Shown here: piece by piece, positions 52,655 through 61,822 of the stretch
Numbering within the stretch: the first letter of the stretch is position 1
How the letters are laid out: the number at the start of each line of letters is the position of its first letter
NCBI RefSeq assembly: GCF_039543505.1
Contig: NZ_BAABJW010000001.1
Coordinates: forward strand, 310,001-374,000
From: Litoribaculum gwangyangense
GTDB taxonomy: Bacteria; Bacteroidota; Bacteroidia; Flavobacteriales; Flavobacteriaceae
DNA: 64,000 bases
Reading direction: 5' to 3'
Notes under the pieces: model-generated
Seen by the model: only the letters and a program-made list of their open reading frames with translations
What the model was told of the DNA's origin: nothing
Database searches by the model: none
Program-made: the position numbers and the translations under genes

Positions 52655-53626
52655 TTAATTGTTTTTCTTTAGAATTTGGTTGTACTTTTTATCCAACTCT
52701 AAAAGCATTTCTTTAGTAATACCCTCCAATGAGAATTTATGCTTCCATTTCCAATCTTGCCTTGCATAAGAATCATTGATACTTTTTGGCCAAGTATTGG
52801 CAATATCTTGCCTGTAATCTGGTTCATATTTTATTTCAAAATCTGGTATGTATTTTTTTATGGACTCTGCAACTTCTTTAGGCGTAAAACTTATGGCTGC
52901 CAAATTGTAGGATGATCTTATTTTGATGTCTTCAGAGTTAGCACTCATAATATCAACGGTTGCATTAATGGCATCGTCCATAAACATCATAGGGAGTTTG
53001 GTGTCTTCCTTTAAAAAACAATTGTAAAATTTGTTTTTTATTGCTTCGTGGTAAATTTCAACTGCATAATCGGTAGTGCCACCACCAGGTAAAGTTTTCC
53101 AACTTATGATGCCAGGATAACGCAAACTGCGAACATCCACGTCGTATTTATTAAAGTAATATTCACACCATCGCTCACCTACTTGCTTGGTTATTCCGTA
53201 AACAGTTGAAGGTTCCATAATGGTATATTGTGGCGTATAATCTTTAGGAGTGGTGGGGCCAAAAACCGCAATACTTGAAGGCCAAAATACTTTTTTTATG
53301 AATTTTGCACGTGCTAAGTTCAATACATGAAACAAGGATGTCATGTTCAAATCCCAAGCTTTCATCGGGTATTTTTCACCAGTGGCACTTAACATAGCGG
53401 CCATTAAATACACGGTGTCAACATCATGCTTTTCAACACAAATTTTAACACTGGCATAATCTTGTGCATCAACAATTTCAAAAATTCCCGAATTAACAAT
53501 ATCAGGATTACTGTAACTAATATCACTGGCAATAACATTATTATCTCCATAGATATTTCGTAACTTAAATGTTAATTCCGAACCTATTTGCCCACAAGCA
53601 CCAATTATCAATATTTTAGAGCTCAT
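52655..53626 (-). CDS. NAD-dependent epimerase/dehydrogenase (threonine dehydrogenase-like SDR)
   Basis: Extended SDR of 323 residues. The Rossmann motif is IIGACGQIGSEL (residues 5-16), the catalytic Ser is in FWPSSIAVFG, and the active-site Tyr-Lys pair is in YGITKQVGE. The arrangement and the PGIISWKTLPGGGTTDYA segment are like the L-threonine 3-dehydrogenases of the UDP-galactose-4-epimerase-like group. The partner glycine C-acetyltransferase is not in the window, so the name stays tentative. Confidence 0.88.
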   Translation of the reverse strand: MSSKILIIGACGQIGSELTFKLRNIYGDNNVIASDISYSNPDIVNSGIFEIVDAQDYASVKICVEKHDVDTVYLMAAMLSATGEKYPMKAWDLNMTSLFHVLNLARAKFIKKVFWPSSIAVFGPTTPKDYTPQYTIMEPSTVYGITKQVGERWCEYYFNKYDVDVRSLRYPGIISWKTLPGGGTTDYAVEIYHEAIKNKFYNCFLKEDTKLPMMFMDDAINATVDIMSANSEDIKIRSSYNLAAISFTPKEVAESIKKYIPDFEIKYEPDYRQDIANTWPKSINDSYARQDWKWKHKFSLEGITKEMLLELDKKYNQILKKNN

Positions 53627-53753
53627 TAAAATCCTTCTTTATAAAAATTTTTTAAAAATAATAAGATTATATTGATAATATGATATTTTGAAAGTCAAAT
53701 GTTTTTCAATTTGATAGTTTTATGTTTCAATCCAAAAAATGAAGTAATACTCA

Positions 53754-53761
53754 TATCTTTG
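53754..53761 (+). promoter_or_regulatory. -7 box of the small lipoprotein gene
   Basis: TATCTTTG matches TAxxTTTG and lies 30 bases before ATG 53792. Its position also argues against the longer upstream start at 53699. Confidence 0.5.
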
Positions 53762-53791
53762 CAAGTGAATGTTAGTATCACTAAAAACTCA

Positions 53792-54313
53792 ATGATTATT
53801 AAAATATTAAGTGCAGTAGGTTTATTAATGCTGTTGGTTTCATGTAAAAAAAATCAAGAAACCTCAACTTCAATGGACAATTCAGAATATCTACAAAATC
53901 AAAATATTACCGAGCAAGATATTGCAAAGTTAAAGTATACTGACTATATATTGGATAGTAAAACGGAAGAGGTGATTAAAGATTGGCAAGAATATTACCA
54001 ACTCCAAGATGTTATAAATAATGTAAAGAAAGCCGATTTAAGTTTTTTTAACAACAATGAAGAAAATATTAAAAGCATACCTGAAAAGTTAAAAGAAAGC
54101 ATACCTGAAGAATTGAATTCTGAAAGTATACTCGCAAGGCTTTTGGTTTTGGAAACCAAATTGTTTAAACTCGAGAGCTTGTCTAACCTCTCAACCACAA
54201 GCAAAGAAGAACTTTTAAACACGATTAAGGAGTTCTTAGTGGCCTTTTCTCATGTTAACTTTCAAATGAACAAAAAAGTTGAATTTGATAGTAGAACTAT
54301 AGAAAAACCATAG
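53792..54313 (+). CDS. Small predicted lipoprotein
   Basis: A 173-residue protein with signal MIIKILSAVGLLMLLVSC (lipobox LVSC, C18), then a low-complexity, charged helical region. No domain recognised. I start at ATG 53792 because it gives a clean lipoprotein signal and follows the TATCTTTG box; the frame can be extended to 53699 with a poor N-terminus. It stands alone, divergent from the epimerase gene and convergent with the TPR gene across the hairpin at 54335. Confidence 0.75.
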   Translation: MIIKILSAVGLLMLLVSCKKNQETSTSMDNSEYLQNQNITEQDIAKLKYTDYILDSKTEEVIKDWQEYYQLQDVINNVKKADLSFFNNNEENIKSIPEKLKESIPEELNSESILARLLVLETKLFKLESLSNLSTTSKEELLNTIKEFLVAFSHVNFQMNKKVEFDSRTIEKP

Positions 54314-54334
54314 AATAGATATGTCCGTAAAATA

Positions 54335-54365
54335 AATAAGGCTTGGGTTTTGCCCAAGCCTTATT
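54335..54365. terminator. Bidirectional terminator
   Basis: Stem AATAAGGCTTGGG / CCCAAGCCTTATT with a 5-base loop, between convergent genes. Confidence 0.85.
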
Positions 54366-54386
54366 GTTATAATTTACTAAAATTAT

Positions 54387-55100
54387 TTAATTTTTTGGCT
54401 GAGCAGCTTGCGCTTGTGCCGCTTGTTTTTGTCTTAACAACTCCGATTTTGTCAATTGAATTAAGCTGAAATTGGGTGATAATTTTAAAGTAGCATCTAA
54501 TATATCAACCGCAGCATCAATATTAGCTTTTTTATCTTTATTGTAAACCGTCAATGCATTTAAATACATAAATGCTGATTTCAAAGGCACTTCATAAGGT
54601 TGTTGCGTTTCGTAAAACGCCTTTTTCATATCATCTTTAGCATTGGCTAATCCATAATTAATATGCTTTTCTGCCTCAGCAATTTTTTGAGTTTGTAAAT
54701 TAAGTTCAGCCAATTCATATGCTATTAAAGCATTGGGATTTCTTTTGAACATTTCCTCAAAAAGCCCAATGGCCATTTCAGGTTGTTTAACCGCCTTTAA
54801 CGATACCGCTTTTACCTCAACAGCGATATCTGAGTCGGTTGGAACCCTTTCGTAACCAATGGTATTAATAGCTTGTACATATTTACCTTCACTCATGTAA
54901 ATGTAAGCCAAAGTATCTTGTCTTGCTTGAGAAGGTTCTAACACATTAAGATGGGTCATGGCATTAATAATGCCTTGAATATCACCTTGTACTTTCATTT
55001 GATTGTAATAAGCTTCGTAATGCTTAAGTAATTCTGAGTTAGTCTGTGCACTCATCATAAAACCACATACCAATAAAGCTAATCCAAATATTTTTTTCAT
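54387..55100 (-). CDS. Secreted TPR-like protein
   Basis: A 237-residue protein with signal peptide (cleavage after MMSAQ, residue 20) and helical tetratricopeptide-type repeats, for example EMFKRNPNALIAYELAELN and ALTVYNKDKKANIDAAVDIL. The C-terminus is rich in Gln and Ala (QKQAAQAQAAQPKN). A periplasmic scaffold role is typical for such proteins, but the partner is unknown. Stands alone. Confidence 0.8.
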   Translation of the reverse strand: MKKIFGLALLVCGFMMSAQTNSELLKHYEAYYNQMKVQGDIQGIINAMTHLNVLEPSQARQDTLAYIYMSEGKYVQAINTIGYERVPTDSDIAVEVKAVSLKAVKQPEMAIGLFEEMFKRNPNALIAYELAELNLQTQKIAEAEKHINYGLANAKDDMKKAFYETQQPYEVPLKSAFMYLNALTVYNKDKKANIDAAVDILDATLKLSPNFSLIQLTKSELLRQKQAAQAQAAQPKN

Positions 55101-55291
55101 CTGTTTTTAAATTTATTTTTAGTGCGCCAAAACTATAAAAAATTGACATTTAATCTATTAAAAGAATGCTAATTATTTTTATTTTAATCATACAATGATT
55201 AAACCGCGCCCTTTTAACAAGGCAATAAACCAATAATTTTTCGGAAGAATTAAAAAAAATAAGTATATTAGGTTTACTAAACTAAACAATT

Positions 55292-55759
55292 ATGGGAATT
55301 AAAAGTTTTTTAGCCTCGAGAAAAAATCAGCAAAAGGTTACTGCAGATGTACCTTTGAAGGTTAGTGATTATATGACCACGAAACTTATAACTTTTAAAT
55401 CTGAAGAACAAATTGAAAAAGTTATCGATTCTTTAATAAAGCATAGAATTTCTGGCGGTCCGGTGGTTAATGAAAAAAATGAATTAATTGGCATCATATC
55501 TGAAGGTGATTGCATCAAACAAATTAATGAAAGCCGTTACCATAATTTACCTATGGAAAATAATACCGTTGAGAAATGTATGGTGAAAAATGTTGAAACC
55601 ATTGATGGGAATATGAATATTTTTGATGCCGCTAGTAAGTTTTTAGAATCGAAACGAAGACGCTTTCCTATAGTGGAAAATGGTAAATTGGTTGGTCAAA
55701 TAAGTCAAAAAGATATTTTAAAGGCTGCCATGAAACTAAAAGGCCATACTTGGAGATAA
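55292..55759 (+). CDS. Tandem CBS-domain protein
   Basis: A 155-residue cytoplasmic protein made of two CBS domains (residues about 23-85 and 90-150), starting after a short basic N-terminus. Conserved runs include SGGPVVNEKNELIGIISEGD and FPIVENGKLVGQISQKDILKA. CBS pairs sense adenine nucleotides or related ligands; the controlled partner is unknown. It ends 1 base before the convergent gene at 55761. Confidence 0.85.
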   Translation: MGIKSFLASRKNQQKVTADVPLKVSDYMTTKLITFKSEEQIEKVIDSLIKHRISGGPVVNEKNELIGIISEGDCIKQINESRYHNLPMENNTVEKCMVKNVETIDGNMNIFDAASKFLESKRRRFPIVENGKLVGQISQKDILKAAMKLKGHTWR

Positions 55760-55760
55760 T

Positions 55761-56462
55761 TCACCACCCTCTATCAAGGGGTTTCATAGCGCCTGGGTAA
55801 TCTGTAATAATCAATTTATGATTTTTGTTGCTTTCTAATGCTGCAATTTTAGAAAAACTATATCCTTCAATCGGCTCTTTCAAAATTTTCCATTTGGCAA
55901 TCCCCGCAACTGTAATAGTTTCGCCTATTTCTATAATTCGTTCGCTATATTTTAAGGTTTTATTAAACCCAAGCCAATTTTCACTTTTAATGCCAAAATC
56001 ATCCAAAACCTTTTTAAATTCTGGTGAAGGATCCTTAAATGACCCCGACTTAATATTTTTATCTTCAACCATGTAACTCACATAATTACGGTTTTCTCTT
56101 GAGGGTTTAATCATAACCAATTCGCCATTCTGCTCAAGAAAAAAGTCTTGCATATCCTCTTTTTTAACAAGGGTTTTCCAATGCGAACTTTTGCCTGAAC
56201 TAACCCTTTGCTTAACCTCAAAAATATAAGCAACGCATTTTCGTTTACTTAGAGGTGCCAAAAAAGGTTGCGATACTTTTAAAACTTTGCCTGAAACTTT
56301 AGTTAATTCATCCGTTCTAAATTGAGTGATGCGCTTATGCTTAATTTTAGAAAGCTTCCTAAGTATGATGTTTTTATCATTAAAATATGTAATGGTAAAG
56401 ATTAATAAACCAAAAGCTAGAACTATTAAAATTGGAATAAGAAATTCGAAATTTTGAGACAT
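55761..56462 (-). CDS. Membrane protein with a GIDE-like domain
   Basis: A 233-residue protein with one N-terminal membrane helix (residues 7-25) and a beta-rich cytoplasmic part. The pattern around APLSKRKCVAYIFEVKQRV, then DFFLEQNGELVMIKPS, and the late IIEIGETITVAGIAKW resembles the GIDE domain known from mitochondrial E3 ligases such as MUL1. No RING finger follows, as expected in bacteria. Function unknown. Confidence 0.6.
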   Translation of the reverse strand: MSQNFEFLIPILIVLAFGLLIFTITYFNDKNIILRKLSKIKHKRITQFRTDELTKVSGKVLKVSQPFLAPLSKRKCVAYIFEVKQRVSSGKSSHWKTLVKKEDMQDFFLEQNGELVMIKPSRENRNYVSYMVEDKNIKSGSFKDPSPEFKKVLDDFGIKSENWLGFNKTLKYSERIIEIGETITVAGIAKWKILKEPIEGYSFSKIAALESNKNHKLIITDYPGAMKPLDRGW

Positions 56463-56521
56463 CTACAATAAAAAACTTTTACAATGAGTATTTACTTTTC
56501 CTAAAATGTTACTATTACAGA

Positions 56522-56869
56522 TTACTCTCTTTTAACCAAGGCATAATATTCATCTTCTAGAGGCAAATAACCTTGATCATACACAAAATAATAAACAGTT
56601 CCAGCCTTGGTAATATAAGTACTTGTATAAAAATTGAAATCAAACCCATGTTGAATCAATTTACTTCTAGTAGTTTTGGTTTTTTGATTGGGGTTCAACG
56701 TTTCAAGAATGCGCCAATTTTTCCGCAATCTATTGTTGATATTCCTGATAAGATTTTTAGAATCTTTATTAATGGTATTGTTATAAGCATTTCGGCAATA
56801 ATCGCTACAGAATTTTTTATCGCTTCTACCAATAAGCTTTTCGCCGCATTCTAGACAAGTTTTGCTCAT
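56522..56869 (-). CDS. Small zinc-ribbon protein
   Basis: A 115-residue protein beginning MSKTCLECGEKL with CxxC, followed by FCSDYCRNAY with a second CxxxC, so a treble-clef or zinc-ribbon domain fills residues 1-30. The rest is basic and helical and ends in an aromatic-rich strand region. I start at ATG 56869, directly before the zinc site, rather than 45 bases upstream. It is divergent from the short ssb gene. Possibly nucleic-acid binding, but unproven. Confidence 0.75.
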   Translation of the reverse strand: MSKTCLECGEKLIGRSDKKFCSDYCRNAYNNTINKDSKNLIRNINNRLRKNWRILETLNPNQKTKTTRSKLIQHGFDFNFYTSTYITKAGTVYYFVYDQGYLPLEDEYYALVKRE

Positions 56870-57061
56870 TATTGAATTTTCATCAAAGTTAAAAAATTCA
56901 ATAATAATATACAACTAAAACGATTTAAACGACTACAAATATTTACAAACGAACACAAATGTTTACTAACCGATTATAATTTTGAAACCACCACATCTTT
57001 GCAGTGTCGAAACATAAGAACTCGATAGTATTAACTGTTTAACGATTAAAAATTTAAAATT

Positions 57062-57394
57062 ATGAACACACTTAGAAACAAAGTACAGTTGATTGGTAAC
57101 TTAGGAAACGATCCGGAAATCATCAATTTAGAATCAGGAAAAACATTAGCAAAATTTAATATTGCCACCAATGAGAGTTACACCAATAATAAAGGTGAAA
57201 AAGTAACAGACACTCAGTGGCACAATGTAGTGGCTTGGGGAAAAACAGCTCAAATTATTGAAAAATATGTCACTAAAGGTAAAGAAGTGGCCATTGAGGG
57301 TAAATTAACTTCTAGAAGCTACGACGATAAAGACGGAAACAAGCGCTACATAACCGAAGTGGTCTGTAGCGAACTACTTATGTTGGGTAAATAA
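57062..57394 (+). CDS. Single-stranded DNA-binding protein, short form
   Basis: A 110-residue SSB made of one OB-fold: NKVQLIGNLGNDPEII at the start, FNIATNESY, WHNVVAWGK, and VAIEGKLTSRSYDDKDG. It ends LLMLGK directly after the fold. The glycine/glutamine-rich linker and acidic C-terminal tip (DDDIPF type) that recruit replication proteins are missing, so it is probably a secondary SSB (as SsbB is in Bacillus) and not the replicative copy. The reading frame is intact and followed by a good terminator, so this is not a truncation by frameshift. Confidence 0.92.
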   Translation: MNTLRNKVQLIGNLGNDPEIINLESGKTLAKFNIATNESYTNNKGEKVTDTQWHNVVAWGKTAQIIEKYVTKGKEVAIEGKLTSRSYDDKDGNKRYITEVVCSELLMLGK

Positions 57395-57662
57395 CACTTC
57401 ATTTAAAGGGCGGTTTAAAACCGCCCTTTTCTTTACCGTAATTTCACATCCATCAAATAAAAATGGGCTTGTTAACAAATCTAAATCTAAGTCCATGAAT
57501 AGTGCGGTTCGTAATTGTAAAAAATTTATTTAATATCTGTTTTTTTTAATTATTCTCAATTAGAATTCATCAAAGCAAAAAAATCAATAAAACTTTATTT
57601 ATAATACCTTCTTTAATTTAAGCTTTACTACATTTATGATTAATTTTCAATAGAACGTCACT
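57395..57662. other. 268-base gap between ssb and ppc
   Basis: It holds the ssb terminator and an AT-rich ppc leader region. I see no ORF, RNA or clear promoter boxes beyond AT-rich sequence near 57610-57650. Confidence 0.3.
57405..57434 (+). terminator. Terminator after ssb
   Basis: Stem AAAGGGCGGTT / AACCGCCCTTT with a 3-base loop, then TTTCTTT. Confidence 0.85.
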
Positions 57663-60251
57663 ATGTCTGTAGAGCCAAAATTAACACGATTTAAACAAAA
57701 TGTTTTGTCTAAATACCAAATATACAACAGTATATTTATGACATTACCTTTTGATGCTATTACTAAAACTGGTGTATTATTGCCTTTATTTCATGAAACT
57801 TGTAAAAAAGGATTTGCAAATGGTGACAACCCGACTACCATCGTTGATACGTTTTTCAAAAAATACCAAGCTCGTCGTACAAAAGAAAGCCAAATAAATT
57901 TACTCTTTAGATTTATTCAATATATAGAACGACAAGTGGTTTTGTTTGATGCTATTGAAGATGCCGCTTTCCCAATCGTGAACAACATGGAAGGTATTGG
58001 TACATTAAGAAACCTAAAAGAATCTGCCACTTCAGAAAATAAACTTGAAGAACTACAAAATTATCTGGAGGAATTTAAAGTTCGTATTGTTTTAACAGCG
58101 CATCCAACCCAATTTTATCCAGGTTCTGTTTTAGGCATCATTACCGATTTAACAGAAGCTATAAAAGATAACGACTTATCAAAAATAAACAATCTATTTG
58201 GGCAATTAGGTAAAACGCCATTTTTCAAAAGAGAAAAACCCACACCTTATGATGAAGCTATAAGTTTAATATGGTATTTAGAAAATGTGTTTTATAAATC
58301 GTTTGGAGAAATATATAATTACATTCAACAAAACATTTATGATGACGGTAAAAAGCATAACGAAATTATTAATATAGGATTTTGGCCAGGTGGAGACCGT
58401 GACGGTAACCCATTTGTAAAACCAGATACCACACTTAAAGTAGCTGCCAAATTAAAACAGGCCATTTTAAAGAAGTATTATGCAGATCTGAAGAATTTAA
58501 GACGAAAATTATCTTTTAGAGGCGTTGAAGATCGTGTAATTAGGCTAGAAACCATTCTTTATAACTATAGTATTAATCTGGACTATCCTGAGGCCATTTC
58601 TTCAAAAGAGCTTATTCGGGAATTACTAAGTATTAGAAATGTTGTTGTTGAACAACATCAATCTCTTTATGTAAACGACATAAATAACCTTATAAACAGA
58701 GTTCATATGTTTGGTTATTATTTTGCAACCTTGGATATACGTCAAGATAGCAGGATTCATCACTCTGTTTTCACAACCGTTATTGATTACTTAATTAAAA
58801 CGAAAAATTCCTCATTCCCAGATAATTACCATGATTTATCAGAAGCAGAACAAATAGAAATTCTATCAAAAGCCAATGATAATATTCCTGATTTAGAAGT
58901 GTTTGAAGATGAAATGGTTTACAATACATTAAAAACCATATCGATAATAAAGGATATACAAGCCAGTAATGGCGAACGAGGAGCCAACCGCTACATCATT
59001 AGTAACAACCAAACGGCTCTGAACGTGATGCAATTATTCGCTATGTTAAAAATAATGGCATTTAAAGATGAATTAACGGTTGATATTGGGCCTTTATTTG
59101 AAACTATTACCGATTTGGAAAATGCACCAAGCGTTATGGAACAGCTATATACCAACCCTGAGTATATGGCACATTTAAGAAAAAGAGGCAGCAAACAAAC
59201 TATTATGCTGGGCTTCTCAGATGGCACTAAAGATGGTGGCTATTTAATGGCAAACTGGGGTATTTACAAAGCTAAGGAATTGCTCACTGAAATGTCTAGA
59301 AAATATGACATTACCGCCATATTTTTTGATGGTCGAGGAGGCCCACCAGCTCGTGGTGGTGGAAAAACACACCAATTTTACGCTTCCTTAGGACCAACCA
59401 TAGAAGACAAAGAAGTTCAACTTACCATTCAAGGGCAGACTATTAGTTCTAATTTTGGAACTTTGGAATCCTCTCAATATAACTTGGAACAATTGATAAG
59501 TTCTGGAATTAAAAACAGAATAGGTAGCGAAAAAAACAAAATGTCCGATGAAGACAGAATTGTAATGAATGATTTAGCTGAAACTAGCTACCAAGTTTAT
59601 AAAGACTTCAAAAGTCATCCTATGTTTATTCCCTATTTAGAGCGTATGAGTACTTTAAAATACTATGCCAAAACCAACATCGGGAGCAGACCATCAAAAC
59701 GAGGAAATTCAGATAAATTAGTTTTTTCTGATTTAAGAGCCATCCCGTTTGTGGGTTCTTGGAGTCAATTAAAACAAAATGTTCCAGGATTTTTTGGTGT
59801 TGGTACAGCACTAAAGCAATATGAAGAAAGGGGTGATTTTTATAAAGTAGAACAGCTTTACAAGAATTCCAAATTCTTCAAAACCTTGCTTGAAAACAGT
59901 ATGATGTCTTTAACGAAATCTTTCTTCGACCTAACAAAATATATGTCTGAGGATGAAGAATTTGGTGAATTCTGGAATATTATTTTTACAGAATACACTA
60001 CAACCAAAAATTTATTACTAAAACTTACAGGCTACCAAGAATTAATGGAAAATGAACCGGCTGGTAAAGCCTCTATAGAGGTAAGGGAATCCATTGTTTT
60101 GCCATTGCTTACCATTCAACAATATGCTCTTAAAAAAATTCAAGAACTACAAAAACAAGGCGTTAATGAAAGTGATGAACTTAAAGTTTTTGAAAAAATA
60201 GTAACCAGATCGCTATTTGGGAATATAAATGCTAGTAGAAATTCAGCCTAG
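57663..60251 (+). CDS. ppc: Phosphoenolpyruvate carboxylase
   Basis: Anaplerotic enzyme that makes oxaloacetate from PEP and bicarbonate. Conserved active-site motifs are LTAHPTQFYPGS (catalytic His), GFWPGGDRDGNPFV, and GFSDGTKDGGYLMANW. The loop usually read as GRGGTVGRGG is GRGGPPARGG here, a variant I associate with Bacteroidota. Length of 862 residues is normal. Since its inorganic carbon substrate is bicarbonate, the DAB pump at 14558-18923 could directly supply it. It stands alone; the next gene begins 67 bases later. Confidence 0.96.
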   Translation: MSVEPKLTRFKQNVLSKYQIYNSIFMTLPFDAITKTGVLLPLFHETCKKGFANGDNPTTIVDTFFKKYQARRTKESQINLLFRFIQYIERQVVLFDAIEDAAFPIVNNMEGIGTLRNLKESATSENKLEELQNYLEEFKVRIVLTAHPTQFYPGSVLGIITDLTEAIKDNDLSKINNLFGQLGKTPFFKREKPTPYDEAISLIWYLENVFYKSFGEIYNYIQQNIYDDGKKHNEIINIGFWPGGDRDGNPFVKPDTTLKVAAKLKQAILKKYYADLKNLRRKLSFRGVEDRVIRLETILYNYSINLDYPEAISSKELIRELLSIRNVVVEQHQSLYVNDINNLINRVHMFGYYFATLDIRQDSRIHHSVFTTVIDYLIKTKNSSFPDNYHDLSEAEQIEILSKANDNIPDLEVFEDEMVYNTLKTISIIKDIQASNGERGANRYIISNNQTALNVMQLFAMLKIMAFKDELTVDIGPLFETITDLENAPSVMEQLYTNPEYMAHLRKRGSKQTIMLGFSDGTKDGGYLMANWGIYKAKELLTEMSRKYDITAIFFDGRGGPPARGGGKTHQFYASLGPTIEDKEVQLTIQGQTISSNFGTLESSQYNLEQLISSGIKNRIGSEKNKMSDEDRIVMNDLAETSYQVYKDFKSHPMFIPYLERMSTLKYYAKTNIGSRPSKRGNSDKLVFSDLRAIPFVGSWSQLKQNVPGFFGVGTALKQYEERGDFYKVEQLYKNSKFFKTLLENSMMSLTKSFFDLTKYMSEDEEFGEFWNIIFTEYTTTKNLLLKLTGYQELMENEPAGKASIEVRESIVLPLLTIQQYALKKIQELQKQGVNESDELKVFEKIVTRSLFGNINASRNSA

Positions 60252-60318
60252 TTTTTTTTACCTGATTTTACATTAATATTTGTTACCTTCATAATCTAGC
60301 ATTAATGAATAAAATATT

Positions 60319-61734
60319 ATGAAAGATCTATTCCCATTATTAATACTTTGCTTAGTATCATTATTATCCTTTGGACAAGTTTCTCTTTCTAAAGAAACCC
60401 AATCCTATGTTTCTCATGCCAGAGGAAACTATGTCTTACAAAATTTAACCATTGTTGACGGTAAAGGCAACCTCCCTAAAATTGATCAAGATATTATCAT
60501 AAAAGGGGATATCATTGAGGCTATAGGTAAGGATTTGCCCATTCCTAAAAATTACAAAGTAATAAACATGGCAGGCAAAAGTGCCATTCCAGGAATGGTA
60601 ATGTTACATGAACATCTTTTCTACCCAAAAGCTACACCCGGTGGTTTTGGTGTAAATCAAATGAGCTACTCTTTTCCAAAATTATATTTGGCAGGGGGCA
60701 TTACAACTATGCGAACCGCAGGCAGTATCATGCCACAGGCGGATATTAATCTTAAAAATTTTATTGAAAAGGGAATGATTCCTGGTCCTAAAATGGATGT
60801 AACCAGCCCCTTTTTAGATAGAGAAGGCACTGGACTTATTGAATTAACACCTCTAAAATCGACCAAACAAGCAGTAGATGCCGTCAATTTTTATGCAGAC
60901 ATGGGCGCTACTTCTTTTAAAGTCTATAATTTTATTACAAAAGAAGATTTAAAAGCCATTGTCGATGCTGCCCACAAAAGGGGTTTAAAAGTTACTGGAC
61001 ATTTATGCTCAATTACTTATGAAGAAGCTGCCGATATCGGCATTGATAATTTAGAGCATGGTTTTTATGCCAGCAGTGATTTTATTACTGATAAGGAACC
61101 TGATGCTTGTGAACCCTTCAAACAATCAAAATCTTTATTGGAATTACCTGTTGACTCTGAAGAAATGACTAATCTTATCAACCATTTGGTAAGTAAAAAA
61201 GTGGCTTTAACATCAACAATAAACGTTTTTGAACCTTATACAAATAGAGAAATTGTTCCAGGTGGTGGTATTGATGCCTTATATACAGATGCTAAAGAAA
61301 AGGTTTATAAAAGATGGGCCAGCAAACAAGGCAGAGACTCACTTGATTACGTGATGTTTAATAAATCAAAAGTATGGGAAAAAGCATTCCATGATGCTGG
61401 TGGATTATTAGTTGCTGGCACTGATCCAACCTATGATGGCAGAATTGTAGCCGGTTACGCCAATATGCGGTTATTGGAATTGTTTGTGGAAATGGGTTTT
61501 ACCATCCCTGAGGCTATAAAAATATGTACCCTTAATGGGGCCAAATATTTAGAACAAGATAAAACCATTGGAACATTAGAGCCATCAAAAACAGCAGATA
61601 TCATTATTTTAAATGAAGATATAAGTCAGGATATTAGAGCTATACGATCTATTGAAATTACATTTAAAAATGGTATTGGATACGATTCCAAAAAACTCTT
61701 TAAAGCAGCTGATGGTATTGTAGGTATTAGATAA
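60319..61734 (+). CDS. Secreted amidohydrolase
   Basis: A metal-dependent amidohydrolase of 471 residues with a signal peptide (cleavage after LLSFGQ, residue 20). The metal ligands appear in MLHEHLFYP (HxH), TGHLCSITYEEA and NLEHGFYAS (two further His), and AGTDPTYDGR (catalytic Asp). The final VKR-like lysine ligand is not obvious. Related enzymes act on imidazolone propionate, dipeptides or cyclic amides; the substrate here is unknown. It ends at the shared hairpin at 61762. Confidence 0.88.
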   Translation: MKDLFPLLILCLVSLLSFGQVSLSKETQSYVSHARGNYVLQNLTIVDGKGNLPKIDQDIIIKGDIIEAIGKDLPIPKNYKVINMAGKSAIPGMVMLHEHLFYPKATPGGFGVNQMSYSFPKLYLAGGITTMRTAGSIMPQADINLKNFIEKGMIPGPKMDVTSPFLDREGTGLIELTPLKSTKQAVDAVNFYADMGATSFKVYNFITKEDLKAIVDAAHKRGLKVTGHLCSITYEEAADIGIDNLEHGFYASSDFITDKEPDACEPFKQSKSLLELPVDSEEMTNLINHLVSKKVALTSTINVFEPYTNREIVPGGGIDALYTDAKEKVYKRWASKQGRDSLDYVMFNKSKVWEKAFHDAGGLLVAGTDPTYDGRIVAGYANMRLLELFVEMGFTIPEAIKICTLNGAKYLEQDKTIGTLEPSKTADIIILNEDISQDIRAIRSIEITFKNGIGYDSKKLFKAADGIVGIR

Positions 61735-61761
61735 ACGCGCTTTCAAAAGTTTTGATAAAAT

Positions 61762-61798
61762 AAAAAGGATGCCTTATGTTTTAAGGCATCCTTTTTTT
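61762..61798. terminator. Bidirectional terminator
   Basis: Stem AAAAAGGATGCCTTA and its complement (to 61796) with a short loop, between the convergent amidohydrolase and amtB genes. Confidence 0.85.
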
Positions 61799-61822
61799 CA
61801 ACACTAACTAATATATTATATT

